Below, piece by piece: positions 34,417 to 43,808 of a DNA stretch of 64,000 bases. The DNA comes from Anaerolineales bacterium. Lineage in GTDB: Bacteria > Chloroflexota > Anaerolineae > Anaerolineales > UBA11579. The notes under the pieces were generated by a model, which was given only the letters and a program-made list of their open reading frames with translations, had not been told where the DNA came from and ran no database searches. The DNA is taken from positions 1 through 64,000 of the forward strand of contig JAHCIH010000006.1 of NCBI GenBank assembly GCA_026129335.1. Direction: 5' to 3'. Position 1 is the stretch's first letter. Each line of letters starts with the position of its first letter. Position numbers and translations under genes: made by a program.

Positions 34417-36020
34417 GGCAGCAGGCTCTTCAAGGCGGTGTCTATCTCGCCTTCGATATGGAAGGATAGCACGCGGCGGCCGGCGGCGCGCAATGCCGCC
34501 GCATCGCCTGCTGCCTGCGCCGTCAGTAGCGTCCCGAAGCCGAGGCCGCTGCCTGGTTTGCCTGCCTCGTCGGGGATGGCCAGGTCAGGCTGGGGCGCGG
34601 CGTTGAGCAGTTGCACGAATAAGCCGTTGCCGGCGTCGCCCTTGTGCAGTTGCCCGGTGGAGTGTAGGAAGCGCGGCCCATAGCCCAGCGTGGTTGCTAA
34701 GCCGGTTTCCTCGCTCAATTGGCGGCGCAGCGCAGCCAGCGCTCCGTCCGCCCCAGGGGTCTGCGCCAGGTAGGCCTGAATAGCGATGTAGTCGCCGGGC
34801 TTGGCTCGGGCGAGGAAATCTTGTAAAGCCGCCTGGCTTGGAGGGGCACTTTCGCCCTGGGGCAGCGCGCCGGTTTGTTCATACTCGCGCAGAAATTCGC
34901 GTGCCCCCACTTTGGCGGCTTCTACATCCGGTTGGTCGAAGGGGTTGACGCCCAACAGCCAGCCGGCGACGGCGGTGGCGAACTGCCAGACGAAGAATTG
35001 TGCGCCCAGGTCGGCGTTGCTACCCCAGTCGAGATGAAGGCCGACATGTTCTCCATTCGAGGTCCCGTCGCCGAAATAGACGAAAGCACGGTCCGCGCCG
35101 TAGCGCTCGGCGGGCAGGGCGGCTTCGCGTACTACGGGCAATATGCCGTGCCCAGCCTTGCCGGTGCTCTCGGCGATGAGCTGTTCGGCCCAGTCGGCGA
35201 AGCCGCCGCGCCGCTCGTCGAGGCTGATGGTCAGCTTGTCGCGTCCGGCCAGGGCCAGCGCGCCCATCGCCAGCCCCAGCTGCGTGCCGGGGTTGTCCGC
35301 CGGGTCGGCGGCCTTGCAGCGTTCGGCCATCGCCGCCGCCGAGGCCAACAGGGCGGGCAGGTCCGCGCCGAGCAGCGCCGCCGGGACCAGGCCGAAGTGA
35401 GACAGCGCCGAGTAGCGCCCGCCGATGTCGGGGTCGGCCAGGAAGGCCCGCCGGAAGCCGTAGCGCTCGGCGGTCCCCGCCAAGCCGCTGCCCGGGTCGG
35501 TGATGGCGATGAAGTGCCCGCCGACCCGCCCCGGCCCCAGGGCGTCCAGCGCCCCGTTGTAGAAATACTTGAAGAAGGAGAGCGTCTCCACTGTGCCGCC
35601 GGACTTGCTCGAGATGATGTACAGCGTCTCCTCCGGCGGGTGGGCGACGGCTGCCGCCAGCACGGCCGTCGGGTCGGTGCTATCCAGGATGCTCAAGGCC
35701 AAGCCGTCGTCGCTGCCGAACAGCGCGGCGTACAGTTCGGGCGCCAGGCTGGAGCCACCCATGCCCAGCAGCAGCGCTTTGCGGAAGCCGGCCGCGCGCG
35801 CTTCGGCAGCGAAAGTCTCCAGCGCTGGGATTTCGGCCTGCATGCGCTCGGCAATGTCTAGCCAGCCCAGCCGGTTGCTGATCTCGGCGGCCAGCGGCGC
35901 CCAGAGGGTGTGGTCACGGGCCCAAATACGTTCAATGACGCGTTCAGCGCGGGCTTTTTCGAGCGCTTGCTCGTAGGCGGCCTGGTATTTGTTGAGGTGC
36001 AGACTGATGTTGACCGTCAT
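34413..36020 (-). CDS. pgi: Glucose-6-phosphate isomerase
   Basis: A 535-residue member of the PGI/SIS family. Signatures are LLLGMGGSSLAPEL (about 84-97), the phosphate-binding SSKSGGTVETLSFF (about 137-150), and a C-terminal region with FGDGTSNGEHVGLH. It has two SIS domains and catalyses glucose 6-phosphate to fructose 6-phosphate. The sequence is of the divergent type found in Chloroflexota and actinobacteria, often annotated beside or fused with transaldolase. No transaldolase is fused here. It is the first gene of the operon; a CTTTGTG repeat lies 12 bp upstream of its ATG. Confidence 0.93.
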   Translation of the reverse strand: MTVNISLHLNKYQAAYEQALEKARAERVIERIWARDHTLWAPLAAEISNRLGWLDIAERMQAEIPALETFAAEARAAGFRKALLLGMGGSSLAPELYAALFGSDDGLALSILDSTDPTAVLAAAVAHPPEETLYIISSKSGGTVETLSFFKYFYNGALDALGPGRVGGHFIAITDPGSGLAGTAERYGFRRAFLADPDIGGRYSALSHFGLVPAALLGADLPALLASAAAMAERCKAADPADNPGTQLGLAMGALALAGRDKLTISLDERRGGFADWAEQLIAESTGKAGHGILPVVREAALPAERYGADRAFVYFGDGTSNGEHVGLHLDWGSNADLGAQFFVWQFATAVAGWLLGVNPFDQPDVEAAKVGAREFLREYEQTGALPQGESAPPSQAALQDFLARAKPGDYIAIQAYLAQTPGADGALAALRRQLSEETGLATTLGYGPRFLHSTGQLHKGDAGNGLFVQLLNAAPQPDLAIPDEAGKPGSGLGFGTLLTAQAAGDAAALRAAGRRVLSFHIEGEIDTALKSLLP

Positions 36021-36031
36021 CGGTCAGAGTA

Positions 36032-36080
36032 AACCACAAAGACACAAAGAGCACAAAGCAAATAACTATAAGGCACAAAG
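36032..36080 (-). repeat. CTTTGTG dispersed intergenic repeat, copy C
   Basis: On the minus strand, 36032-36058 reads CTTTGTGCTCTTTGTGTC then TTTGTGGTT; 36072-36080 adds another unit. It is 25/27 identical to copy A. It sits in the pgi upstream region. CGCTCAGAGCGACAC (36222-36236) in the same gap matches 19131-19145 at 14 of 15 bases. Confidence 0.7.
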
Positions 36081-36273
36081 GATATCGAGGGACAGTTGCA
36101 GTTGTTCCTCACAATGGTTAGAAGGAGGACGCAAAAAGCAATTGCACTCCTTGCGCACTGACGCAAAGATCTTGTCAGCCAGCATACTCTTTTGCAACCA
36201 GGTATTGGAAGCTCTTCACTTCGCTCAGAGCGACACGCTGGTTTAAGGTGGGAGCTCCTGCGATCCGTTGGTT

Positions 36274-36966
36274 CTATTCGTCCTTGTGAGCGCTGGTCGC
36301 TAAAAGCAGTTCCCGGCCCTGCCAGCCGCATTCTTCCAGCAGGCCCATCTTGCGCAGGCAGTAGCTGATGCGCGTGCTTTGGCGTACCGTGGCGCCCAGC
36401 GCTTCGGCCAGCTGCTTGTGGGTGAAAGGCGTGCCCAGCCCAGGCGGCAACAGGCGCAGGTAATCGCCCACATCGGTGAAATCATGTTCGGCGACCACCT
36501 CGAGCAGGCGGCGCTCGGTGATGCTCCAGTGCTTGCGCCGCCAGGAGCCGGCGCCGTCGTCGCGCCAGACCTCCTCCTGCTCGGTCAGCACGGCCTTGAA
36601 GGCGAAGTTGGGGTGCGCGGTGATGGCGGGGATGTAGAGCAACTGCTCGAAGATGTCTTCCACGCGGCCGCGCTTGGGCGATTTGCGCCGGGCCACCTGG
36701 CGGCCATCGTTGTCCTGCCGCAAAATCCACTTGCTTTGCGCGATGGGGTAGACCAGCAGCACGTGGTGCTCTTCCAGCAGGGCGGCCAGCTTGCGGCGCA
36801 GCGCTGAAAAATTGCCAGTCTGGATCTCGATGAGCAGGTCGCCGCGCAGAATATCCACCTGGTAGCCATCCACTTCCTGCTCGAAGCGGTCGCCGGCCTG
36901 CGCCAGGTGCTGCTTGAGCGCGGCGTGCAGCCCCTGCTCGCGCAGCGTGCCAATGTGGTTGCTCAC
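36274..36966 (-). CDS. Putative PD-(D/E)XK nuclease-like protein with winged-helix C-terminus
   Basis: A 230-residue soluble protein starting at GTG 36966, which overlaps the dinB stop by 4 bp (GTGA). The N-terminal half has the order expected of a PD-(D/E)XK fold: a helix LHAALKQHLAQ, E31 in FEQEVDGYQVDIL with D38, then LIEIQTGNF with E47 and Q49 in place of the usual Glu-X-Lys, then helix SALRRKLAALL. The C-terminal part (about 178-212, FTHKQLAEALGATVRQSTRI) looks like a winged helix-turn-helix. I recognise no named family. Coupling to dinB suggests a DNA-damage role. The nuclease call is inference. Confidence 0.6.
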   Translation of the reverse strand: MSNHIGTLREQGLHAALKQHLAQAGDRFEQEVDGYQVDILRGDLLIEIQTGNFSALRRKLAALLEEHHVLLVYPIAQSKWILRQDNDGRQVARRKSPKRGRVEDIFEQLLYIPAITAHPNFAFKAVLTEQEEVWRDDGAGSWRRKHWSITERRLLEVVAEHDFTDVGDYLRLLPPGLGTPFTHKQLAEALGATVRQSTRISYCLRKMGLLEECGWQGRELLLATSAHKDE

Positions 36967-38180
36967 CCTTCGGCCTTGAGCTCGCCGGCCCGGCGGATGG
37001 CGCTCTCGCCGTACTCGGCCTGCAGGGCGCGCACGGCCTTGTCCAGGCGTTCTTGTTTGTCGGCGGCCTGGGGGTTCCAGTCCCACAGATTGAGCTGCTT
37101 GCTGGGCAGTCCCAGCTTGCTGACGCCCACGCCCAGCAGGCGCAGCTTGCGGCCCGGCTTCCAGTTCTGGTGGAAGAGCTGCAACGCGGCGGCCTCGATC
37201 TTGACGGCGTCGTCGCTGGGCTCCGCCAGAGTGCTCTGGCGAGTGATGGTGCTGAAGTCCGGCCAGCGCAGCTTGATCTTCACCGTCCCCCCGTACAGCT
37301 CCAGCCGGCGCAGCCGGTTGGCGATGCTCTCGGATTGCGACCGGATCAGGCTTTCCAGCAGGCGCTGGTCATCGGTGTCGCGGGCGAAGGTTTCCTCCTG
37401 GCTGATCGATTTCGTCTCGCCCGAGGCGTGCACCGGGCTGTTGTCGATGCCTTGGGCGCGGCGCTGCAGGTCGATGCCGCCCTGCGGGCCGAATTGGCGC
37501 TGCAGCTCGCGCAGCGGGTGCGCAGCGATCTGGCCAATGGTGTGCAGGCCCAGCTCGGCCAGGCGTTCTGCCGTCTTCGGTCCCACGCCCCACAGCGCAT
37601 CGCAGGGCAGCGGCGCCAGGAAGGCGGCTTCCTCGCCCGGCGGGACGCGCTGGATGGCGTTGGGGTACTCGCCGGTGCGCACAGAGCCTTTGCCCACCTC
37701 GGTGGCGATCTTGGCCACTAGCTTGTTGCTGGCGATGCCCAGCGAGGCGTAGAGCTGCAGGTGGTCGCGGATTTCCGTCTGGATGCTGCGGCCGATTTCC
37801 ACCGAGTCGCCGGGCAGCTTGCTGATGTCGATAAAGGCTTCGTCAATCGAAATCGGCTGGATGCTTTCCGAATAGCGCTGGATAAGCTCCATCACTTTGT
37901 GCGACATCTCCACATAGTCGCGGAAGTGATGGCGGACGATGATCAGCTCGGGGCAAAGGCGCAGGGCGCGAGCCATGGGCATCGCCGAACGGATGCCGGA
38001 CTTGCGGGCGGGGTAGGAGCAGGAAGCGACCACGCCGCGACCCTCGGGGCTGCCGCCCACGGCGAAGGGCTTGCCGCGCAGCGAGGCGTCGCGCAGTTCC
38101 TCCACAGCGCAGAAGAAGGCATCCAGGTCCAGGTGGATGATGGAGCGCTGTTCAGGGCTGCTGCCGGCTTGTTCGTTCAC
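36963..38180 (-). CDS. dinB: DNA polymerase IV
   Basis: A 405-residue Y-family polymerase for translesion synthesis. Catalytic residues are D18 in HLDLDAFF and D113-E114 in SIDEAFID. The helix-hairpin-helix region has WGVGPKTAERL, followed by the little-finger domain (about 250-355). The end has QLNLWDW, a plausible beta-clamp-binding motif. It starts with GTG (38180) without a strong Shine-Dalgarno and is coupled by a 4-bp overlap to the nuclease-like gene. No LexA box was recognised in the 22-bp gap upstream. Confidence 0.95.
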   Translation of the reverse strand: MNEQAGSSPEQRSIIHLDLDAFFCAVEELRDASLRGKPFAVGGSPEGRGVVASCSYPARKSGIRSAMPMARALRLCPELIIVRHHFRDYVEMSHKVMELIQRYSESIQPISIDEAFIDISKLPGDSVEIGRSIQTEIRDHLQLYASLGIASNKLVAKIATEVGKGSVRTGEYPNAIQRVPPGEEAAFLAPLPCDALWGVGPKTAERLAELGLHTIGQIAAHPLRELQRQFGPQGGIDLQRRAQGIDNSPVHASGETKSISQEETFARDTDDQRLLESLIRSQSESIANRLRRLELYGGTVKIKLRWPDFSTITRQSTLAEPSDDAVKIEAAALQLFHQNWKPGRKLRLLGVGVSKLGLPSKQLNLWDWNPQAADKQERLDKAVRALQAEYGESAIRRAGELKAEG

Positions 38181-38202
38181 TGCGCATAGCCAATAGGTGT
38201 AG

Positions 38203-39405
38203 TTAAATGATGTTCTCGAATTTCAGCGCGGCGATTTCATCTTCGCCTTTGCCGAGCAGCTCCGCGAGCACGTCTTCGCTGTGCTGGCCCAGCAGCGGCG
38301 GGGGCAGGCGCACCTGCGCTGGCTGAGTGGGGATTTGCAGCGGCGAGCCCAGCATTTGGATGGTTTCGCCGTCTGCCAGGGTCGCCTGGGTCAGCATGCC
38401 GCGGGCCGCCACCTGCTCGTGGGCCAGCGCCTGGTCCACGCCCAGGATCGGTGCCGCGGGCACGGTAGCCCGCTCGCAGACCGCCAGCCAGTGGGCTATG
38501 GGCTGCGCGGCGAACAGCTCGTCCAGCAGGGCGATGAGCGCCTCGCGGTGCGCCGCCCGCTGCGGATTGCTGGCGAAGCGCTGGTCCTGCGTCCACTCTT
38601 CACGGCCGATTTCCTTGCAGAAGCGGCTCCACTGCAAATCATTGCCCGCGGCGAAAGCGAAATAGCCATCTTTGGCTTTGAAAGCCTGGTAGGGCACTAT
38701 GTTGGGATGGGCGTTGCCGTAGCGCTTGGGCGGCTGGCCGGAGATGAGGTAGTTGCTGGCCACATAGGACAGCGTGGCGATCTGCGAGTCCAGCAGCGAA
38801 ATGTCGATGCGCTGGCCGGTTTTTTGGCGCTCGCGGGCGAAAAGCGCGGCCATGATGGCGTTGCTGGCATGGATACCGGCCAGCAGGTCCACAATGGCCA
38901 CGCCGACCCGAATCGGCTCGCCTTCCACCTCACCGGTGATGCTCATCATGCCGCCCATGGCCTGGCTGATGAAATCGTAACCGGGGCGGTCTTTCAGCGG
39001 GCCGCTGTAGCCAAAGCCGGTGATGGTGCAGTAAATGATGTCTGGGCGCAGCTTTTTGAGCTCTTCATAGCCCAGGCCCATCTTCTGCAGCGTGCCGGTT
39101 TTGAAGTTCTCGGCCAGCACATCGCTTTGGGTGATGAGCTGGCGCAGGATTTGGCGGCCCGCTTCGCTGCGCAGGTTCAGTGTCAGGCTGCGTTTGTTGC
39201 GGTTGGCGGAGATGAAATAGGCGGAAAGCCCGCTTTGCGTGTAGGGTGGCCCCCATTGGCGGGTATCGTCGCCTTTGCCGGGTTGCTCGACCTTGATCAC
39301 TTCGGCGCCCAGGTCGCCCAGCAGCATGGTGCAGTAGGGGCCGGCGAGGATACGGGTGAGATCCAGCACGCGCACGCCATCCAGCAGGCCTTTCGATTCG
39401 GTCAT
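38203..39405 (-). CDS. Family III CoA-transferase (CaiB/BaiF type)
   Basis: A 400-residue CoA-transferase related to formyl-CoA transferase and carnitine CaiB. The N-terminus LLDGVRVLDLTRILAGPYC and LGDLGAEVIKVEQP are family signatures. FGYSGPLKDRPGYDFISQA follows. The catalytic aspartate is expected in VAIVDLLAG (D173). The acyl substrate is unknown. I chose ATG 39405, with GGAGAGG 8-14 bases upstream, over GTG three codons earlier. A TATAAT at 39425-39430 on the minus strand may be its -10 element. Confidence 0.92.
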   Translation of the reverse strand: MTESKGLLDGVRVLDLTRILAGPYCTMLLGDLGAEVIKVEQPGKGDDTRQWGPPYTQSGLSAYFISANRNKRSLTLNLRSEAGRQILRQLITQSDVLAENFKTGTLQKMGLGYEELKKLRPDIIYCTITGFGYSGPLKDRPGYDFISQAMGGMMSITGEVEGEPIRVGVAIVDLLAGIHASNAIMAALFARERQKTGQRIDISLLDSQIATLSYVASNYLISGQPPKRYGNAHPNIVPYQAFKAKDGYFAFAAGNDLQWSRFCKEIGREEWTQDQRFASNPQRAAHREALIALLDELFAAQPIAHWLAVCERATVPAAPILGVDQALAHEQVAARGMLTQATLADGETIQMLGSPLQIPTQPAQVRLPPPLLGQHSEDVLAELLGKGEDEIAALKFENII

Positions 39406-39441
39406 GTATGACACCTCTCCTCGGATTATAGCTCAAATATT

Positions 39442-40311
39442 CTATACGCCCAGGCGACTGAGGAACTGGCCAAAAGTGCCCGGTGTGCGGGTGAGCACAG
39501 CCTGCAAATCCGCGCTGTGTCCGCCGAAGCCGTGCCGGTCGTAGTAGGTGAACATCTTCTGCAGGGCATCCAGCGCGTAGCTTTCCAGGCCGTTCTGGCG
39601 GGCCGCTGCCTCCCAGTCCGCCAAAGCCTGGACCTCGGCGCGCACCGGCCGGCCCAGATGTGCGGCCATCTCGGCGGCCATTTGGGCGGAGGTCAGCGCT
39701 TCCGGGCCGCAGAGCTGCAGCGTCCGGCCCGCATGGGCTGCCGGGTCGGCGAGCACAATGGCGGCCGCTTCGGCGACATCGTCCAGGTCCACCGGGGTGA
39801 AGGCCGCCTGGATGGAGTAGGGCACGCGATAAACACCGTTTTTGATCGCCGGCCAATACGGCAGCACGTTTTGCATATAGCTGGCGGGCTGCAGGATGGT
39901 GTAGCTCAGCCCGCACGCCGCCAGGGCTTGCTCGACGAGATGCTTTTGCCAGTGGTGTGGCATGGCCGGCTCGGCGGGCAGTAGAACGGAGTGGTAGACG
40001 AAATGTCCCACGCCGGCCGCTTGCGCGGCCAGGATGGCCGCCTGGCCCATCTCGGTTTCCTGCGGGTGCATGTTGGGGCAGATGAGGTAGACCGCACCAG
40101 CGCCCTGCATGGCGGCGTAGAGCGCCCCCGGGTCCAGCAGGTCGCCGGCAGTGACCTGCTCCGCGCCCGCTGCGCGAACAGCGTCCGCCTGTTCGGCGCG
40201 GCGCACCAAGGCGCGGGCGGCCAGGCCGCGGTGGGCGAGGGCGCGCAGGGCGGCCTGGCCGGTTTTGCCCGCGGCGCCGGTCACCAACACGTCGACGGAG
40301 TGGTTGGGCAT
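39442..40311 (-). CDS. NmrA-like NAD(P)-binding protein
   Basis: A 289-residue atypical short-chain dehydrogenase of the NmrA/azoreductase-like group. The dinucleotide loop is VTGAAGKTGQAALR (10-23, GXXGXXG). AGAVYLICPNM and VGHFVYHSVL (strands 4 and 5) and a LSYTILQPASYMQNV motif follow. The C-terminal half (about 190-289) is the substrate-variable domain. It may act as a reductase or as a redox-sensing regulator. The start is ATG 40311; the longer reading frame is antisense to the membrane-protein gene. It diverges from that gene with a 97-bp gap. Confidence 0.85.
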   Translation of the reverse strand: MPNHSVDVLVTGAAGKTGQAALRALAHRGLAARALVRRAEQADAVRAAGAEQVTAGDLLDPGALYAAMQGAGAVYLICPNMHPQETEMGQAAILAAQAAGVGHFVYHSVLLPAEPAMPHHWQKHLVEQALAACGLSYTILQPASYMQNVLPYWPAIKNGVYRVPYSIQAAFTPVDLDDVAEAAAIVLADPAAHAGRTLQLCGPEALTSAQMAAEMAAHLGRPVRAEVQALADWEAAARQNGLESYALDALQKMFTYYDRHGFGGHSADLQAVLTRTPGTFGQFLSRLGV

Positions 40312-40408
40312 GGCGCTATTGTATTCAGGGCCGATACTCTGGCTGCCCGGCTGGCGGCTCAAATCCTCCTGGAAGCGTCGGTGTATACTGCCGCCTGGGA
40401 CAGGTACG

Positions 40409-42205
40409 ATGTGGCTCTCTTTGTTTGGCGAACAACCCAAGTGGCACCTCCAGCGCCTGGCTGCTGTGCTCAGCCTGCTTCTGGCTTTCATCCTGCGGCT
40501 GTGGGGCACTGAACGCTGGGTGGACTTGTTCCCGGTCGGCCTGATCGGCTTGCTGGTGGCCGTTTGGCTGAAGCCGCTGGTCTATTCCCGACTGGAAGGC
40601 TTTGTACAAAAACAAACTCGGCAGACCGCAGGCTGGTTCGCCGCAGTCGCCGGCACGGCGTTGCTCGCCACCTTGCTTTCTGTTCTCGTTACGCTGCTGG
40701 TCAGCCAGGTGACGTATAGCGAAGACCTGCCACTTTCCATCTGGCTGATGGACGCGCTTTTCAGTACCGCTTTGGTCGGCCTGGTCTATTACTTTCTCCC
40801 CAACAAGGAAACCAGGCGCCCGTCCACCTGGCAGCCCTGGTTGGCCTTTAGCATTTTCTTCCTGGCAGGGATGGGCCTGGTGTGGAAAGCGCTCGCTTAT
40901 CCAATGACCTGGGATGACCTGCACCTCATCCGCTTCTTCTACGCCGAGCATTTGCTCGAGGCTTTTCGCGGGAACTGGGAACCGGACCAAATCGAGACTC
41001 CCGGCTATCGCCCCCTGACGATGGCCTTCAACCATTTCCGTTATGTGCTCTTCCGGGAGGATGTGGTTGCGCACCGCGTCTTCCTCGTGGGCCTGTACGC
41101 CGCTTTCCTGACCCGGGTGGCGGGGATTGCCCAGCGCTTTGGCCTCGCCTGGTCGTTCGCCGTGTTTGGCGGTCTGCTGGCTTTGGCCGCGCGGCACAGC
41201 GTTTACCACTACGTCTGGCTGGCGGATGGCATCCATCTCTTTCAAGGTCTGCTCGCCGTGGCAACCTTGCATCTCATGCTGCGCGGCATTGAGTCGCGGC
41301 AGATCGCCTTCTTCCTCTATGCGCTTTTCTTTGGAATGGCTTCGTTGCTGGTTCGCGAAGACAACCTGGTGCTGATTCCCCTGGCGGTACTGCTTACGGT
41401 GGTTTACATGCGTGGCACTGGTGCATCGCCCGCCACGCGCCGAATGGCCTATGCTTTCACTGCGGCGCTGGCTTTGATGGGAGCGTTCATCCTTGTTGTG
41501 CGCGGGCAGTGGGTGGAAAGCGACCCAATCATCCTTGATCTCAATGGGTTGGTGAAGGCAATCGATCTTTCGATGTTCGGCTTTGTGGGCCGCCTCGGAT
41601 TTGATGCGATCTCCAGCTTTTTGATCAGCGGCTGGTCGCTGGTCTTGGTGCTCTGCGTGCTGCTGCTGGTGAAGCTGCGCTCGAGGCAGGAGGTGCTGCT
41701 GTGGCTGGCTGCTGCCGGGGCGGCCTGTCTGGTGGGCCTGAAGAATGACCGCGTCAATCTGCTTTTGTTGACTGTCACCTTCTTTTCTTTTGCGCTGGCG
41801 GCTTTGTTCGCCGCGTATGCCGCAATCAGCCGGCCCTGGCGCGCGGCTGTGACGTTGCTGGCAGCCACGTTGCTATTGGGCGCGGCTTATGTGAGCCACA
41901 CCGCGATGGAAGCTTTCCACCCCTCAGCTTCCAACGTGGTGTATTGGAATACCGAGTTCATCTACGGCCGCTTCGCGCACAAAGCGACCATCCCCGAAGA
42001 GCGCGCCCAGGCCACCATCGGCCGGCTGGCTGTGTTTGGCATCCACCAGGACGATATCCCGGATGTGTACCAGTCTTCCTATCTCGATGCGGATGCGGCG
42101 GATCTCTTCTCGCAGATGGTGCGCGAAGCCCTGGCGCGCTTTGAGCGGCGCCCAAATGCCGATGGCCGCTTTTTTGTGCCGCTCGTGGAACCGTTCACTC
42201 CTTAA
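40409..42205 (+). CDS. Polytopic membrane protein, GT-C glycosyltransferase-like
   Basis: A 598-residue inner-membrane protein with about 11-13 hydrophobic helices. After the first helices an extracytoplasmic loop has WDDLHLIRFFYAEHL (about 167-181); such an acidic pair in the first large loop is a mark of GT-C glycosyltransferases that use lipid-linked sugars. The C-terminal soluble segment (about 505-598) is periplasmic or external. The start is ATG 40409 with AGG 5 bases upstream and TATACT at 40384-40389. It is 18 bp from the next membrane-protein gene. The glycosyltransferase call is tentative. Confidence 0.7.
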   Translation: MWLSLFGEQPKWHLQRLAAVLSLLLAFILRLWGTERWVDLFPVGLIGLLVAVWLKPLVYSRLEGFVQKQTRQTAGWFAAVAGTALLATLLSVLVTLLVSQVTYSEDLPLSIWLMDALFSTALVGLVYYFLPNKETRRPSTWQPWLAFSIFFLAGMGLVWKALAYPMTWDDLHLIRFFYAEHLLEAFRGNWEPDQIETPGYRPLTMAFNHFRYVLFREDVVAHRVFLVGLYAAFLTRVAGIAQRFGLAWSFAVFGGLLALAARHSVYHYVWLADGIHLFQGLLAVATLHLMLRGIESRQIAFFLYALFFGMASLLVREDNLVLIPLAVLLTVVYMRGTGASPATRRMAYAFTAALALMGAFILVVRGQWVESDPIILDLNGLVKAIDLSMFGFVGRLGFDAISSFLISGWSLVLVLCVLLLVKLRSRQEVLLWLAAAGAACLVGLKNDRVNLLLLTVTFFSFALAALFAAYAAISRPWRAAVTLLAATLLLGAAYVSHTAMEAFHPSASNVVYWNTEFIYGRFAHKATIPEERAQATIGRLAVFGIHQDDIPDVYQSSYLDADAADLFSQMVREALARFERRPNADGRFFVPLVEPFTP

Positions 42206-42223
42206 AGGGAGCAGAGGCGAGCC

Positions 42224-43786
42224 GTGAAAGCGCAGGAGTTGCTGCAAAGATTTTCCGGCCAGGGGGACAGGTTGGTGATCGGCTCAACCTTGCTGTATTT
42301 TGCCATTCCATTGGCGATCTTCTGCCTGGCTTGGTTGCGAAGCGTTTGGGCAATCGCCTGCCTGGCACTGCTTTTGTTCGGCCTGGTTTTGGTGTTACGC
42401 GGTTTCAGCTACCGGCATGCCGATTACTTGACAAGCAGGTTCCTGCTGCTGGCCCTGTTGGCTGCGCTGGCCTGGGTGGCCCTTTCGGGAATAGGTGGGT
42501 TTGGGCACCAGAACTATGATTTCCATGCCCGCAGTGCCCTGTTCCACGACCTGATCGAACGCTCGTGGCCGGTGCGCTACGATTACTCCGCGGATGCGCA
42601 AATGCAGGGGTTGGTGGGGGACCAGGGCATCCTGGTGTATTACTTTGCTTTCTGGCTTCCAGCGGCCGCGGTTGGCAAGTTCTTGGGTTGGGAATGGGCC
42701 AACCGGGCGCTTTTCTTGTGGAGCGTTGCCGGGGTGTTCTTGACCTTTGTGTTGACCGCGCGCTATCTGCGGCGCGGCGCCTGGTTGATTGTCCCCGCCC
42801 TGGTTCTGGCCAGCGGCATGGATGCGGTGGGAGAAGTATTTGTGCGTTTGCTGGGGGATGGCGGCTTTGCCAGACTCGGCGAGCACCTGCAAACCGCCGT
42901 GGGGGGCACGCACCACCTGGAGGCCTGGCCGGGTTTTCTGCTGCAGTATTCCTCGTTCACTACGCAGCTCTTCTACGTATTCAACCAGGCGATCCCCGCC
43001 TGGCTGGCGACTTTGCTGATACTGGATGCCGGCGGGCGCAAGCACCTGCTCTTCGTTTGGGCGCTGGCGCTGCCCTTCGCCCCGTTGCCGGCGCTCGGCC
43101 TGCTGCCGCTTGTGGCCTATCGTCTCTTTGTCTCCGAGGATGGGAGGGTGAGCGTGCTTGCCGGATTACGCGGAGCCGTTTCCATCCAGAACCTGGTTTG
43201 CGCAGGCGGCTTGGCGTTAATCACAGCAGCGTTTTTTGCGACCACCACCGGGCAGCATGCGCACGGCTGGCTGTGGCAGGCAACTCATCTGCCGGCTGGC
43301 TGGCTCTGGATATTGGGCGCGTTCTATCTGTTGGAGTTCCTGCTGCTGGGCGCGATAGTAGCGGCCAACCACCGCGAGCCGCGCGGATTGCTGATCATCG
43401 TGCTCATGGTTTTGGCCGCCCTCCCGCTGTACACCTATGGCCGTTCGAACGACTTTGTGATGCGGGCCAGTATCCCGGCCTTGCTGGTGCTTTTCCTCTT
43501 GACTTTGCAAACCTATATGAATTTGGCTGATACAGCAGCCTTGAAGGGGTGGTTTGGGCGCGCCTTGCTGCTGGTGCTGTTTCTGGTTGGCAGCCTCACA
43601 CCATGGCACGAGATGCGGCGTTCGCTGGATGAAATCGCCCAGGCCGGTGGCGCGCCTGGCATGAAAGACAAATGGCGCACGTTTGGCTCCGTGGAAGATG
43701 ACGAGGTTATTCCCTACCTTGAGAATTTTGTGGTGGGTGACCCTGAAGAAGGGTTTTTCTACCGCTTTTTGATGCGCCAGCGGTAA
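42224..43786 (+). CDS. Polytopic membrane protein of unknown function
   Basis: A 520-residue membrane protein starting at GTG 42224, with about 11 transmembrane helices. A long loop GGFGHQNYDFHARSALFHDL (about 90-109) and a second, SADAQMQGLVGDQ, precede an aromatic membrane segment. These are reminiscent of GT-C-type or DUF-type envelope enzymes, but no signature is convincing. It follows the previous GT-C-like gene by 18 bp, so they are co-transcribed and may act together in envelope glycosylation. No Shine-Dalgarno closer than GGGAGCAGAGG is visible. Confidence 0.65.
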   Translation: MKAQELLQRFSGQGDRLVIGSTLLYFAIPLAIFCLAWLRSVWAIACLALLLFGLVLVLRGFSYRHADYLTSRFLLLALLAALAWVALSGIGGFGHQNYDFHARSALFHDLIERSWPVRYDYSADAQMQGLVGDQGILVYYFAFWLPAAAVGKFLGWEWANRALFLWSVAGVFLTFVLTARYLRRGAWLIVPALVLASGMDAVGEVFVRLLGDGGFARLGEHLQTAVGGTHHLEAWPGFLLQYSSFTTQLFYVFNQAIPAWLATLLILDAGGRKHLLFVWALALPFAPLPALGLLPLVAYRLFVSEDGRVSVLAGLRGAVSIQNLVCAGGLALITAAFFATTTGQHAHGWLWQATHLPAGWLWILGAFYLLEFLLLGAIVAANHREPRGLLIIVLMVLAALPLYTYGRSNDFVMRASIPALLVLFLLTLQTYMNLADTAALKGWFGRALLLVLFLVGSLTPWHEMRRSLDEIAQAGGAPGMKDKWRTFGSVEDDEVIPYLENFVVGDPEEGFFYRFLMRQR

Positions 43787-43808
43787 CTCGCTGGCATCAT
43801 TTCACCGT

